Below are positions 37,312 through 47,269 of a stretch of 64,000 bases of DNA, piece after piece. A program made the translations under genes and the position numbers. The DNA comes from Promethearchaeia archaeon (GTDB lineage Archaea > Asgardarchaeota > Lokiarchaeia > Sigyniarchaeales > SOKP01). Under the pieces are notes generated by a model that saw only the letters and a program-made list of their open reading frames with translations, made no database searches and was not told the origin of the DNA. The stretch is taken from contig JAHQWL010000096.1 in assembly GCA_029856155.1 (NCBI GenBank), positions 17,140-81,139 on the forward strand. The letters are read 5' to 3'. Positions within the stretch are counted from its first letter, which is position 1. Every line of letters begins with the position of its first letter.

Positions 37312-37992
37312 GTGAAGATACTAGTAAGTGGTCCGTTGCAATCTGGAAAATCAAGTTACATAAAAGCATTAGATCCAAATGCTTTGAATGTAGAAGCAAA
37401 AGGAAAGGATGAGAAATTTTATACAGTCGGGATGGATCTTGGAAGCGTAAAGTTAAATGGATTTGATTGTTACTTATTTGGTACTCCCGGTCTTTTAAGA
37501 TTTTCAATAATGAGAAGTATTGTCACCACAGGTTCTGATGGGATAATTTTTATTTTTGATGCTGCTGCTCCAGAAAAAGATGATAGTGCAATTGTAATAT
37601 TAAATTCTGTACGTAAGTTATTACCTCCTAACACTCCAATAACATTTGTGGCAAATAAGCAGGATATTGAAGGCGCACGACCACCAGAAGTGATCCGAAC
37701 TCAAAATTATTTACCTGAAGATAGTAAAATCTTTCCTACAAGTACAAAAACAGGAATGAACATAAGAGAATCAGTTACTTATTTAGTAAATCATATTTAT
37801 GAAGAATATTCATCATTACTTCAAACACTTCGGGCATATGAGAATGATATTGAAGGGTTAGCACAAGAATTAAAAAAAGATAAGATTCAAATGCGAGATT
37901 TATTAAATAATTTAGAGATTAAACGATTTATTGAAGTGGATAGAATTAAAAAGGAATTTAAAGTAAGAAGTGGGTTAAAATATTTAGTTTAA
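37312..37992 (+). CDS. Ras-superfamily small GTPase with C-terminal helical extension
   Basis: A protein of about 226 residues. The P-loop is GPLQSGKS near the N-terminus, the G3 region reads LFGTPGLLRFS (DxxG replaced by TPG) and G4 is NKQDIEGA. Residues about 165-226 form a charged helical extension. TTG 37309 and GTG 37312 are both possible starts; GGTGAG upstream at 37301 spaces better to GTG. G3 resembles the MglA-type rather than the Rab-type. No CaaX motif is present. Confidence 0.82.
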   Translation: MKILVSGPLQSGKSSYIKALDPNALNVEAKGKDEKFYTVGMDLGSVKLNGFDCYLFGTPGLLRFSIMRSIVTTGSDGIIFIFDAAAPEKDDSAIVILNSVRKLLPPNTPITFVANKQDIEGARPPEVIRTQNYLPEDSKIFPTSTKTGMNIRESVTYLVNHIYEEYSSLLQTLRAYENDIEGLAQELKKDKIQMRDLLNNLEIKRFIEVDRIKKEFKVRSGLKYLV

Positions 37993-38009
37993 ATATTTTT
38001 TAAGTAAGT

Positions 38010-39887
38010 CTATTTTTTTAATGATAGAGGAGAAATTTCTTCCGTATTATATTCTTTTAACAAATTTCTTATATTTTTCCTCAGGCTTTTAAGTAAATTC
38101 CAGAAAAATTTAGGTACATCCTTTTCTTTTTTATACATTGTTTCTATACGATCTAATTTACCGAGAAGCTTATTAGGTCTAATAGAAAATTGTTTAATAT
38201 AATCTTCTTCTGTATATTCCTTCTGAAGATATTGTTTAAAGAGTACTTTTAAATCTAAGTATATGGGGATATAACCAATAGGTGTCTCTATTGCCTCATA
38301 ATCATTATGAACACGACCTTCTGCCCAAATAACCCAACACAACTTATCTAAAATACCGTTTAAATATTTTCCTTCTTTATTTTTAAGAAAATAATTAGTC
38401 GCAAACACTTTAGGGCAATGATCTAATTGATTTCCAAATTTTTGGTGGTTTCTTAAATATTTCCCTAAACTTAAGACTAAGAAATCAAGATTAGCCATAG
38501 GATTGGCTTGTCTAACACCTTCTGCTCCAAGGGTTGCTGAAGTAGTTTCTGATTCAATAGAAGCCCCTAAAAAAACTCCATGTTCCCAGTCAAGACTTTC
38601 AATTACGGGGGGCATTGTATCACTATCACGGCCTCCATAAAGTATGCCATGTACGGGTACTCCATCTGGATTATGGAGATTAGGATCCGCATTATTCAAT
38701 TCTTCGATACGGATCGTGTATCGAGCATTTGGATGAGCGAGAGGTATTTCTCTCCCATCAATATCTTTCTTTCCTTTATTCCAATTACCGGAAAAATTAA
38801 ATCCTTCGTCTGGGATTTTTCTTCCATCTCCAATCCAATAAGGCTTTCCATCTTTAACAAACACATTAGAAAAAATAGTTTCTCTAGGAGTTGTTAAAGC
38901 GTCAAATATCACAGGATCATCTTTAGCATTTACATCTTTGATAATTCCAAAGATACCTCTCTCAATGTTAACCGAATGAGCATATCCATCTTCCCAAACT
39001 CGAAGATAGGCTATATCATCTCCGACTATAGTTTGTCCTGGTAACATTGCGGTGCTAGTTTTGCCACAAGCAGAAGGAAATGCACCACAGAAATATGAAG
39101 TTCTACTTTTTCCTTTAGGATGAACTCCCATTATAAAGTAATGCTCTGTTAGCCAATTTTCATTATTAGCTTTATATATTGCTAAACGCAAAGCGAGTTT
39201 TTTTAATCCAAGTGAATTTCCTGCATATTGATTATTAACTGAAAGCACACGTCCTTCTTTCAAATCTATATAAATCCTCCTTTTATCGAGATTTTTAGTA
39301 ACTGGTGGATTACCAGTTAATTCTCCCGAAGAATGAATGAAATAGAAGAATTCATCGGATCCGTTTAATACTTTGAATTCCTCGTAGCCTGCTCTATAAA
39401 GAAGATCTTCTGAATGAGCAACATAAAACGAATCTGTTAATTGAAGTGCAAGTATTGAAAATTTCGAATTTTTTGGCCCTAAGCAGAAAAACCGTATTAC
39501 ACATTCATGACCTTCCATGCAACCATTCATTATTTCCATAATTTCCATTAATCCTTTTTCTCTTTCCATGGTATTTATCCAAGGAAATAAATCTTTTTGT
39601 CCTTTAGGCACTAGCACTTGAGTATTCTCTTTGTCTCTAGCTTGATCATGATTAATCATCGTAAAAAACCCATCGTAATGTATTGTATGGCCTTCCAGAT
39701 TTAATCTTGCTTCTTCACCAAGTTTGACAGCCCTATCTCTGACATAGTCAATATCTTCTTTTGAATCTGTTATAACTGTAACCTTAGAGGGTTTACATAT
39801 TGTAACAAACTCAGCTACAACTTTTATAACGTGAGAGTTATTGAGAGCTTTTAATTTATCAAGGTTATTTTTATCGATAACTTCCAT
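38010..39887 (-). CDS. pckG: Phosphoenolpyruvate carboxykinase (GTP)
   Basis: A 625-residue enzyme of the GTP-dependent class. The kinase P-loop is FPSACGKTST (about 270-280). The VGDDIAYLR metal/substrate segment, the GYIPIYLDL segment and the SSGELTGNPP PEP-binding segment are all present. It interconverts oxaloacetate and PEP with GTP and CO2 and is the main gluconeogenic entry step. Length fits the family (about 600-625). Monocistronic. Confidence 0.92.
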   Translation of the reverse strand: MEVIDKNNLDKLKALNNSHVIKVVAEFVTICKPSKVTVITDSKEDIDYVRDRAVKLGEEARLNLEGHTIHYDGFFTMINHDQARDKENTQVLVPKGQKDLFPWINTMEREKGLMEIMEIMNGCMEGHECVIRFFCLGPKNSKFSILALQLTDSFYVAHSEDLLYRAGYEEFKVLNGSDEFFYFIHSSGELTGNPPVTKNLDKRRIYIDLKEGRVLSVNNQYAGNSLGLKKLALRLAIYKANNENWLTEHYFIMGVHPKGKSRTSYFCGAFPSACGKTSTAMLPGQTIVGDDIAYLRVWEDGYAHSVNIERGIFGIIKDVNAKDDPVIFDALTTPRETIFSNVFVKDGKPYWIGDGRKIPDEGFNFSGNWNKGKKDIDGREIPLAHPNARYTIRIEELNNADPNLHNPDGVPVHGILYGGRDSDTMPPVIESLDWEHGVFLGASIESETTSATLGAEGVRQANPMANLDFLVLSLGKYLRNHQKFGNQLDHCPKVFATNYFLKNKEGKYLNGILDKLCWVIWAEGRVHNDYEAIETPIGYIPIYLDLKVLFKQYLQKEYTEEDYIKQFSIRPNKLLGKLDRIETMYKKEKDVPKFFWNLLKSLRKNIRNLLKEYNTEEISPLSLKK

Positions 39888-40109
39888 TTTAATTTTTTTA
39901 TCTATTTTTATTATAAAATCAATTAATAATGATTATAGATGTGTTATAGGAAAAGTTCTGAGTTTTTTTAATTTTACTTTTTTTATATTTTCAGTTTTCC
40001 AAGCAGATATTTATAGTTTGAGAAGATTAAATCTTTAAAACTTTGAAAAACTTGAATAGAATTTATTAAAATATAAAAAAAAAGAAATAAAGTAGAATTG
40101 TATTAATTA

Positions 40110-41699
40110 TTATAATCCTTCAGGTCTACTCCCTTTGGCACTTATGATTCTGTCTACTCTTAAGATAAGATTCGCTAGCTCACTACCAGATTTTATAATA
40201 TGATTTATTAATTCGGCGGGTTCAACAATTCCCCTTTTATAATTATCTCCAATAGTATTTGTTATAGTATCGATTCCTACCCACTTATCATCATCAGTTT
40301 TATGTGCTGCTCTTAATTCAGTTAACTTTTCAATTTCTGCTAATCCGGCATTTTTGATTAAGGTTTTCGGGATTTCTTCTAGTGCTAAGGCAAACGCATT
40401 CACAGCTAGTTGTTCTTTTCCGCTAATTTCGTTCGCATAAGTTCTTATTCTTTTAGCAAGTTCGATATATATTGCACCTCCCCCTGCTACTACAGTCTTA
40501 GTATCTATTATTTTAGCTATAACTGACAATACATCGTTTAACGAGACTTCGGCGGTACTAAGAATCTTATCTAGACCCCCTTTTATCAAAATAGACACAG
40601 ATTTAGGATTTTTACATCCTGTAAATAAGGTATATTCGTCATCTCCAAGTTTTTCAAAATGGATTCTTTCTGCAAATCCTAAATCATCTTCTGAAAGTGA
40701 GGTTAAATCATCAACAAGTTTTGCACCAACAGCCTTTAATATTGATTTATAATCACTTTCACCGACGCTTTTTATAGCAGCAATCCCTTCTTTTGCTAAA
40801 TAAGCACCAAATTTGTCAGAGATATCACTGCTGTTTACAACCATATTTACTCCTAAATCTTTAAAGATTTTTAAATAATCTAATAGAATTTTATCTTCTT
40901 GGTCAAGAAATTTTTGAATATCAGAAGGGCTAGAAATACGAACTTGAGCATCAAATTCAGTCTTTTTTACATCTAATTTTCTTCTAATAACAGCAATTCT
41001 AGCATCTTTTATAGACACAGGCATCATAGCATTTACTTTTTCTTTTTGAGTGTATACTCCGTTAATTAATTCGGTATCTTTTAGAGATTTTCCCGGTGCT
41101 TTAACGATTTTAACGTTGCTTACCTTTGCAAAATTATTGCCTTTCTCATCTGCTATCTGTTTTATTGCCTTTAAGGCTAAATCTGCAAAAAAATCCTTCA
41201 ATGGAGCAATATCCTTAGAATTCATAGCTGTTTTTGCAGCATTTTTAAGAACTTCATCATCGTCACTTGAAATTTTTATTGATATTTCTTTAATAATTGA
41301 AAGTGCTTTATCGGCGGCTAACTTATATCCATGAGTAATAGGTCTCGGATGAATACCTTGCTCAACCAATTCTAAGGCGTTGTTTAGTAAAGCAGCAGAA
41401 AAAATTACAGCAGAAGTAGTGCCATCACCAATATCTTCATCAATCGATTTTGCTACATTAACCATCATGTTTGCAGCTATATTTTCGATGTCTAAATTTT
41501 TAAGAATCTCTGCTCCGTCATTAGTAATTGTAACATCGCCAAGAGAATCAACAAGCATTTTTGACATTCCTTTAGGGCCTAGAGTGGATCGTACGGTTTC
41601 TGCGATCGCAACCATTGCTGTAATATTCTGTTTTCGAGCTTCTTTCTCACGTACTTCCTCTGTTCCTTCCTTAAGTATTATAATTGGTACATTTGACAT
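40110..41699 (-). CDS. Thermosome (group II chaperonin) subunit
   Basis: A 529-residue chaperonin. The nucleotide-binding motifs TVRSTLGPKGMSKML and GDGTTSAVIF (catalytic Asp), and VVAGGGAIYIELAKRI in the second equatorial part, identify the group II/CCT family. The C-terminus ends KGSRPEGL without the Gly/Met-rich tail often seen. A TATA-like CTTTATAAAT lies about 40 bases upstream. It assembles into a double-ring ATP-dependent folding machine in the cytosol. Confidence 0.95.
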   Translation of the reverse strand: MSNVPIIILKEGTEEVREKEARKQNITAMVAIAETVRSTLGPKGMSKMLVDSLGDVTITNDGAEILKNLDIENIAANMMVNVAKSIDEDIGDGTTSAVIFSAALLNNALELVEQGIHPRPITHGYKLAADKALSIIKEISIKISSDDDEVLKNAAKTAMNSKDIAPLKDFFADLALKAIKQIADEKGNNFAKVSNVKIVKAPGKSLKDTELINGVYTQKEKVNAMMPVSIKDARIAVIRRKLDVKKTEFDAQVRISSPSDIQKFLDQEDKILLDYLKIFKDLGVNMVVNSSDISDKFGAYLAKEGIAAIKSVGESDYKSILKAVGAKLVDDLTSLSEDDLGFAERIHFEKLGDDEYTLFTGCKNPKSVSILIKGGLDKILSTAEVSLNDVLSVIAKIIDTKTVVAGGGAIYIELAKRIRTYANEISGKEQLAVNAFALALEEIPKTLIKNAGLAEIEKLTELRAAHKTDDDKWVGIDTITNTIGDNYKRGIVEPAELINHIIKSGSELANLILRVDRIISAKGSRPEGL

Positions 41700-41735
41700 T
41701 TTAATTACACTTTTTTTTATGAAATTTGAATTATT

Positions 41736-41745
41736 ATTTATAAAG
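41736..41745 (-). promoter_or_regulatory. TATA box of the thermosome gene
   Basis: Minus-strand CTTTATAAAT is 37 to 46 bases upstream of the thermosome ATG. This matches an archaeal TATA box followed by a short leader. Confidence 0.45.
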
Positions 41746-41919
41746 ATCTCTATGTCATAAAAATTTTATCAAATTTATATGACAACTAATTTTATTTGAT
41801 TTTAAATTAACTCCAGATGACATTAAAGGTTAATATTAGCCGATCTTGCTTTTATATTAGAAGAATTGTTCTTATATGCTTTTGGAGTCTCTATAGTTCG
41901 CATATCTGAGATTTGCTTA

Positions 41920-42393
41920 TCAGATTTCGATGAAACTCGTATTTTTGTATTCTTTTAAAATCATATTTGAATTTGTACGGGTAACATAATTTTTTTTGTT
42001 TAATTCTCTAATGAAATTATGAACATCTTCAGATTCTTTAAATCTACAAATCAAGGCTGCTGATTGTTCCCCAGTCGTGTGAAAAACATTACAAACTTCA
42101 GGTTTTTTAGCAATATCCTTTAATATCTCCTCAGTAAATTTTCCGTCTACGTTGATTCTTATCAAAAAGGTTAATTTATAACCGAGTTTTTCGTTATTGA
42201 GTCTGAGTGTATACCCTTCTATTACTCCACTCTTTTTTAATTTAGTAATTCGATTATGTATAGTTCCAATTGAGATTCCTAATTTATCTTGAATTTCCCT
42301 ATAAGAAGTTCTAGCATTTTCTTGAAGTATACGGATGATTTGTTTGTCAATTTCATCTAGAACTTTCTCTTTCTTCATTAAAAACCAATCCAA
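41920..42393 (-). CDS. Lrp/AsnC-family transcriptional regulator
   Basis: A 157-residue protein: helix-turn-helix with DKQIIRILQENARTSYREIQ and GISIGTIHNRITKLKKSG, then a RAM-type domain with LTFLIRINVDGK and VCNVFHTTGEQSAALICRF. It is a feast/famine type regulator whose effector is unknown. ATG at 42375 is an alternative start. Confidence 0.88.
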   Translation of the reverse strand: MDWFLMKKEKVLDEIDKQIIRILQENARTSYREIQDKLGISIGTIHNRITKLKKSGVIEGYTLRLNNEKLGYKLTFLIRINVDGKFTEEILKDIAKKPEVCNVFHTTGEQSAALICRFKESEDVHNFIRELNKKNYVTRTNSNMILKEYKNTSFIEI

Positions 42394-42620
42394 ATAAAAT
42401 TATGCGATTTATTAAGATCAATATATTTTATTATGAGAAATATATAAAATTTTATAAAAATTTAAATTAAAATCTAATTTTCATTGAAAATTTTTTAAAA
42501 AACTCTGAATAATTATTTTTTGGATTATAGAATTTTTATATATTATGTTGATTTGTAATCAATATTTATTATGCTAGATGTATTTGTATTATTATTAAAC
42601 ATTGACAGTAGTAGAAAAAT

Positions 42621-43721
42621 ATGACTGAGGATTTCAAAATAGACCCTTGGGGGGCATCTACTCTTGAGGAAGAAGATTATGCTAGATTAATTAAAGAATT
42701 TGGGATTGAGGAAATATCTGAATCCCTTAGACAGAAAATGATTAATAACCGTTTTATTCGTAGAAAAATTATTTTTGGACATCGTGATTTAGGTCTTATT
42801 TATAAAGCTATAGATAAAAATCAGCCCTGGGCAGTAATGAGTGGCATTAAACCTTCTGGACCGTTTCACTTAGGTACATCGACAACAGCATTAGAGATCG
42901 TGGAATTTCAGAAAATGGGAGGAATGGCTTATTATGGAATAGCAGATATTGAAAGTTGGGAAGATAATGGAATACCTTGGGAAGAAGCAGAAGAGACAGC
43001 TGTAGATAATATTGCTGACATATTAGCTCTTGGTTTGGATCCATCTCCAGAAAAAGCATATATTTGGAGACAATCAAAAGAGCCAAAAGTAAAGGATATT
43101 TGTTTCAAAGTTAGTAGGCTTGTCACCCAGAATATGCTAAACGCGATTTATGGTGAGCGTACATTTGGACTTTATATGGCTTCATTAATACAAGTAGGAG
43201 ATATCATACTCCCACAAGTTATAGAAGGCCCTCAACCAACAATAGTGCCTGTAGGGATAGATCAGGATCCTCATTTACGTCTTACTAGAGATCTAACACG
43301 CAGAAACTATAAGAAGTTCTTTTTACCAGGAGCAACCTATCATTATTTATTAGCGGGAATTGATGGCTCAGAAAAGATGGCTAAGAGAAATCCCAATAGT
43401 TATTTTACATTCAATGAATCTCTTGAATCAATTGAAAAAAAAGTTAAAGGGTCTCTTACTGGTGGTAGAAGAAATTTGAAAGAGCAGAGGAAATTAGGTG
43501 GTGAACCTCAAAAATGCATGGTTTATAAAATGTTAATGTATCATTTTGAAGAAGACGATGAAAAATTAGCTAAAGACTTTGAAATGTGTGTTAAGGGCGA
43601 GTTAATGTGTGGAGATCATAAACAAGAATGTGTTGAGAAAGTTTTAAATTTCATAAGAAACCATAGAAAGAAAAAAGAAAAACTAATAGATACGGCTCGA
43701 AGCCTTCTAAAAATTGATTAA
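42621..43721 (+). CDS. trpS: Tryptophanyl-tRNA synthetase
   Basis: A 366-residue class Ic synthetase of archaeal/eukaryotic type. The HIGH-like motif is SGPFHLGT (about 81), the tryptophan pocket region is PVGIDQDPHLRLTRD and the KMSKS-like loop is EKMAKRNP at residues 251-258. It charges tRNA-Trp. It has no partner genes; the upstream region is intergenic. Confidence 0.88.
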   Translation: MTEDFKIDPWGASTLEEEDYARLIKEFGIEEISESLRQKMINNRFIRRKIIFGHRDLGLIYKAIDKNQPWAVMSGIKPSGPFHLGTSTTALEIVEFQKMGGMAYYGIADIESWEDNGIPWEEAEETAVDNIADILALGLDPSPEKAYIWRQSKEPKVKDICFKVSRLVTQNMLNAIYGERTFGLYMASLIQVGDIILPQVIEGPQPTIVPVGIDQDPHLRLTRDLTRRNYKKFFLPGATYHYLLAGIDGSEKMAKRNPNSYFTFNESLESIEKKVKGSLTGGRRNLKEQRKLGGEPQKCMVYKMLMYHFEEDDEKLAKDFEMCVKGELMCGDHKQECVEKVLNFIRNHRKKKEKLIDTARSLLKID

Positions 43722-43747
43722 AGTTATTTTCCTTGTTTTCATTGGCT

Positions 43748-44674
43748 TTAGATTAATTGTGCTAAAATCTTAATTACATCCTCAAGAAAATCAGGGAATC
43801 GCTCAAAAAAATTTTCTTTTTCTTGTTCTTTAAGTACTGCAGACACAAAAAACATGTCATTATTTATTTTCTTTCTTAATAAATATGAAAAGAGCGGACC
43901 TTCAGTCGATGTAAAATCAAAATTTCCTTCATATTTTTCCTCATCCATCCGTTTAAGTAAGAAGAGATGTTCTTTGATAGATTCTAGCAACTCAACATAT
44001 ACTTCAGGGTTGATATCGCTATAATATTCAGAAATGATAATACCACTTCGATCAAATATAATTAAAGCTTGACATTTAAAAATATCTAAATAGTATTCTA
44101 ATAATTCTGAAAGTTGAAAAAACTTTTTATCAAATACAGAAAGCCCATATGAAACTAACTGGACGATAGAAATTATATCATAAATAGATGATTGCTGAAA
44201 TAATATATTGAAATAAGGATATTCATTTAATATTTTTTCTCTTAATTTTTCAATATTTCCAAGGATTTTTTCATCAGCTTTTAACTCAGGATCGTATTTA
44301 TGAAATGTTATTATTATCGGAACATTCATTTCACTCTTTTCAAAGAAGCTTAAAATTGAATTTAAGTATTCAAGGGATTGATCAAATCTATCCGGATCCT
44401 GAATATCTATTACATAGATTAGTAAATCAGTAGAATCAAAGTAAACATCTTGATAATTGATATAAATCTCTCGATATGTTTCTTGACCTCCCATATCCCA
44501 GAATACCGTATTACTTCTTAAGAAATTCATCTTATGATACTCTATTCTAATGGTGGGTTTAAGTTGTACGATATCCTTCTCAAAATCATACTTTTTATCA
44601 AGTGCAGTTAAGATTGAGGTTTTACCGGCATTATCAAGCCCACTTACTACAATTTTTAAAAATAAACCTTCCAA
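43748..44674 (-). CDS. Arf/Rag-like GTPase fused to a longin/roadblock-like domain
   Basis: A 308-residue protein. The GTPase domain (about 1-185) has P-loop GLDNAGKT (K18, T19), switch region TIRIEYHKM, G3 WDMGGQ and an altered G4 FHKYD in place of NKxD. The C-terminal 110 residues (about 190-308: ALIIFDRSGIIISEYYSDIN and following) resemble a roadblock/longin alpha-beta fold, as in Rag/Gtr GTPases. The start is TTG. The Rag-like layout suggests membrane or nutrient signalling scaffolding, by analogy only. Confidence 0.8.
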   Translation of the reverse strand: MEGLFLKIVVSGLDNAGKTSILTALDKKYDFEKDIVQLKPTIRIEYHKMNFLRSNTVFWDMGGQETYREIYINYQDVYFDSTDLLIYVIDIQDPDRFDQSLEYLNSILSFFEKSEMNVPIIITFHKYDPELKADEKILGNIEKLREKILNEYPYFNILFQQSSIYDIISIVQLVSYGLSVFDKKFFQLSELLEYYLDIFKCQALIIFDRSGIIISEYYSDINPEVYVELLESIKEHLFLLKRMDEEKYEGNFDFTSTEGPLFSYLLRKKINNDMFFVSAVLKEQEKENFFERFPDFLEDVIKILAQLI

Positions 44675-44991
44675 ATATTTTCAGCTCATATTCGTTAAAG
44701 CAATTTATCGAAGTTAATAAAATAATAGAGTCATTTAAATTTAAATTTCTGCGAATGAGAAAAAGAGTGTTTCAATTTTAATCTTTGAATTATTAACTAT
44801 ATTGTTTGCTATAATATCGAGATCGTATCTAAATATTATTCCTATGCTTATAATTTCAATTTCTTGGGAGCATTTCTTAAAAGAATAGTGATTTCAGAGA
44901 AGTTTAGATGACATATAAATGATATTTATATTTTTTAAAGTAAATAATCTGATTTTACTCAATGAATTAAGTCATAAAAGAGATGATGTGA
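44675..44991. other. 317-base intergenic stretch
   Basis: An AT-rich divergent region between the Rag-like GTPase and the small coiled-coil gene. No frame is convincing. A TATA-like ATATTTATATTT lies near 44920-44935 on the plus strand. Confidence 0.35.
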
Positions 44992-45222
44992 TTGATAGAA
45001 GAACACAATAAATTTTTGGAAAATTTAGAATATCAGATCAGTTTAAAAGAAAATACTTATAAAACAATGAAAAAAATCCCTGTTTTTACTGAAAAAGTAA
45101 AGGAATTAGATAACTCGGTTATGGATCTTACAGAAAAATTCCAGAAAATTCGAATACGTGACAAATACCAATTAATAATATCAGAATTGGATAATTTAAT
45201 AAAAAACTCAAAACCTAAATAA
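44992..45222 (+). CDS. Small coiled-coil protein
   Basis: A 76-residue, highly charged helical protein starting with TTG after a GATGATGTGA purine-rich leader. Heptad-like segments are LENLEYQISLKENTYKTMKK and VKELDNSVMDLTEKFQKI. Its role is unknown; it sits next to the Rag-like GTPase. Confidence 0.5.
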   Translation: MIEEHNKFLENLEYQISLKENTYKTMKKIPVFTEKVKELDNSVMDLTEKFQKIRIRDKYQLIISELDNLIKNSKPK

Positions 45223-45261
45223 ATATAATTTTATTTATTTTTTTAAATTCTATAAAAATAC

Positions 45262-45684
45262 TTAGTCGCCCACAATCATACAATATATTTTTCTTGATCT
45301 CGCTTTTTCATCGCATTCGATGAATATTATCTGTTGCCACGCTCCTAATATTAATTTTTGATTTTTAAATGGAAATACCTGAGAAGTTTTTATTAGGAAA
45401 CTTCTTAAATGTCCTGCTCCATTATAATCATGCCATGTTTCGTGATGGTTATAGTGTTCATCATATGGAATTAGCTTTTCTAAGAGATTTTTGATATCAT
45501 TTTTTACCAGACCTGGTTCATACTCTACAGTAGAAATAGCTCCTGTGGATCCTGCTACATGAACATTTACAATTCCGTTATTGATATTACTATTGTTAAT
45601 ACAATGTTGAACTTGCTCCGTAATATTAATTACGTCATAATATGCTTTTGTCTTTAAATCAAACGTTTTTAAAATTGCAGTCAT
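45262..45684 (-). CDS. YjbQ/UPF0047-family protein
   Basis: A 140-residue protein with the YjbQ signatures NVHVAGSTGAISTVEYEPGL, ETWHDYNGAGHLRSFLI and the ending GAWQQIIFIECDEKARSRKI. The family is a small trimeric beta-fold protein annotated as secondary thiamine-phosphate synthase, and its physiological role is uncertain. The gene follows the pseudo-GTPase with a three-base gap, so they are in one operon. Confidence 0.88.
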   Translation of the reverse strand: MTAILKTFDLKTKAYYDVINITEQVQHCINNSNINNGIVNVHVAGSTGAISTVEYEPGLVKNDIKNLLEKLIPYDEHYNHHETWHDYNGAGHLRSFLIKTSQVFPFKNQKLILGAWQQIIFIECDEKARSRKIYCMIVGD

Positions 45685-45687
45685 TTT

Positions 45688-46731
45688 TCATTTCTTTAAT
45701 CTTTCACATCTATTCAAATTTTTAATTTGCTTTAACACTGATTTAGGTAAATTTTTTTCATTTCCTTCTTTTAAAGCAAGTATTTTAGTTATGATGAGAA
45801 GTTCACTTTGTTCAAACCCATCAATATTTGTCCAACCCTCTGATCCTCCCGCTTCAATACAAATAAAAAAAGGAGCCTTTTTGAATTTTAAACATTTATT
45901 ATCCCGGCATTTTTCACATATTTTAGGATAATAATATACATTACCATTTTTAAGAAAAATTGAAAAGTTGCCCAATTCCTTATTTTTAACTCGAATCCAA
46001 TTATCAGACTCAAATTGAACTTTCAAATTTAAGCTTAAAATATATTTTATCAATTGTTCTGTATTTATCGCTCGAATAACATTTGTATTACGTGTTTCAG
46101 GTTCATAATAGTCATTACATTCATCAGTGATGTCAGAATGATTGAAAAGGAGATTTAAAGGAATAAAGTCTATGATATAAACATTTTCCATTTCTTTATA
46201 TTTATTTCTCTTTAAAAATATTGAACAAATTTGATCCAGAATGTCTAATGGCTCAGATATTTCATTAATATACACATTATTTGATTTTATAATTGAATCA
46301 AAATCTCTATTTTTTAAATGGCTGTTAATAATATCTTCTCTAGTAAAGTGTTCAAGGATTATGCAAAAAATTATAGTAATTGATGGTATTCGTGTTTGGA
46401 TTTCATTAAAATAGTACAAAATTTGATCCACTTTTCTCTCAGAAATGAAAATTATTATAGCTTCTGCCCCATTATAAAAAATAGTTCGCAAATAAGCCCT
46501 CTGTTGTCTACAATCAATATTCCATAAAAGAAATTCAAATTTTTCATATTGTTTAAATGAAAAATCAATTTTGCTAATATTTACGCCAATATTTTGTTTA
46601 TTTTCTATAGGTAAGGAATTTGAACTCAATTTTTTTTGAAACTCATCCTTATAATTTTCAGTCCCTCCTAAGATACAAATCTTCTTTTTTATTAGGGGAT
46701 TTCTTAAGAGTGGAGTTTCTAAAGAGTTCAT
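45688..46731 (-). CDS. Degenerate GTPase-like protein with C-terminal Cys cluster
   Basis: A 347-residue protein, not a known family. The first 170 residues follow a Ras-like pattern: strand KKKICILGG, a would-be P-loop GGTENYKDEF without GK[ST], and FLLWNIDCRQQRAYLRTIFYN at the G3 position (WDxxGQ-like), then AEAIIIFIS and ITIIFCIILEHF. No NKxD is seen. The C-terminal half has C-x2-C-x4-C-x10-C around residues 273-292, and could bind zinc or a cluster. It is likely a non-hydrolysing scaffold, by inference. Confidence 0.55.
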   Translation of the reverse strand: MNSLETPLLRNPLIKKKICILGGTENYKDEFQKKLSSNSLPIENKQNIGVNISKIDFSFKQYEKFEFLLWNIDCRQQRAYLRTIFYNGAEAIIIFISERKVDQILYYFNEIQTRIPSITIIFCIILEHFTREDIINSHLKNRDFDSIIKSNNVYINEISEPLDILDQICSIFLKRNKYKEMENVYIIDFIPLNLLFNHSDITDECNDYYEPETRNTNVIRAINTEQLIKYILSLNLKVQFESDNWIRVKNKELGNFSIFLKNGNVYYYPKICEKCRDNKCLKFKKAPFFICIEAGGSEGWTNIDGFEQSELLIITKILALKEGNEKNLPKSVLKQIKNLNRCERLKK

Positions 46732-46846
46732 TTTACTATCGACTAAATAATAATGAATTTAGGCTAAATCTATTAAATAATAAATTTATTTATGAATTTT
46801 AATTTATCTATCTAGTTTTCAACTATTCAAACTTTTTGAATCAATT

Positions 46847-47269
46847 ATGAGTAAGAGATTAGAAGATTTTCTTAAAAAGATACACGATCCAAAATCAAAA
46901 ATTCCCGATTATGCTACAATTATAATAAAACCAGGGAAAAAGCTCTTAGACTTTAAAATTAAAAAAGAAGAAGCCAATATCTTAAAAGTTATTGCCCATG
47001 AAGAGAAAAAAACGGGATGGTTTTTACATTCTGTGCATATTCCTCTTAAAAATTTAGGTTTATCTTATGAGTCCAAAGATAAAGAAATATTAGAATATCT
47101 ATCTGATCCAAATAGAATCACAAGCAGTAGACAAACTAAAGAATATATAGAAGATATTTTAAGAAAATATTTAGATATTTTACCAGAAAAGAAGAGGCAT
47201 TTTTTTAGAACTGAAAGATTTAAGAAAAAGAAAGAATTTAGAACTGGCGCTCAAATGAAGGGCTTTTAA
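46847..47269 (+). CDS. Hypothetical basic protein
   Basis: A 140-residue soluble protein, unrecognised. It contains YATIIIKPGKKLLDFKIKKE, GWFLHSVHIPLKNLGLSYES and a very basic C-terminus (RTERFKKKKEFRTGAQMKG), hinting at nucleic-acid binding. It is convergent with the OB-fold gene, whose stop abuts its own. Confidence 0.5.
   Translation: MSKRLEDFLKKIHDPKSKIPDYATIIIKPGKKLLDFKIKKEEANILKVIAHEEKKTGWFLHSVHIPLKNLGLSYESKDKEILEYLSDPNRITSSRQTKEYIEDILRKYLDILPEKKRHFFRTERFKKKKEFRTGAQMKGF

Noticed and set aside
41380..41760. Plus-strand 126-codon frame
   Set aside because: It is the antisense shadow of the thermosome gene and covers its promoter.
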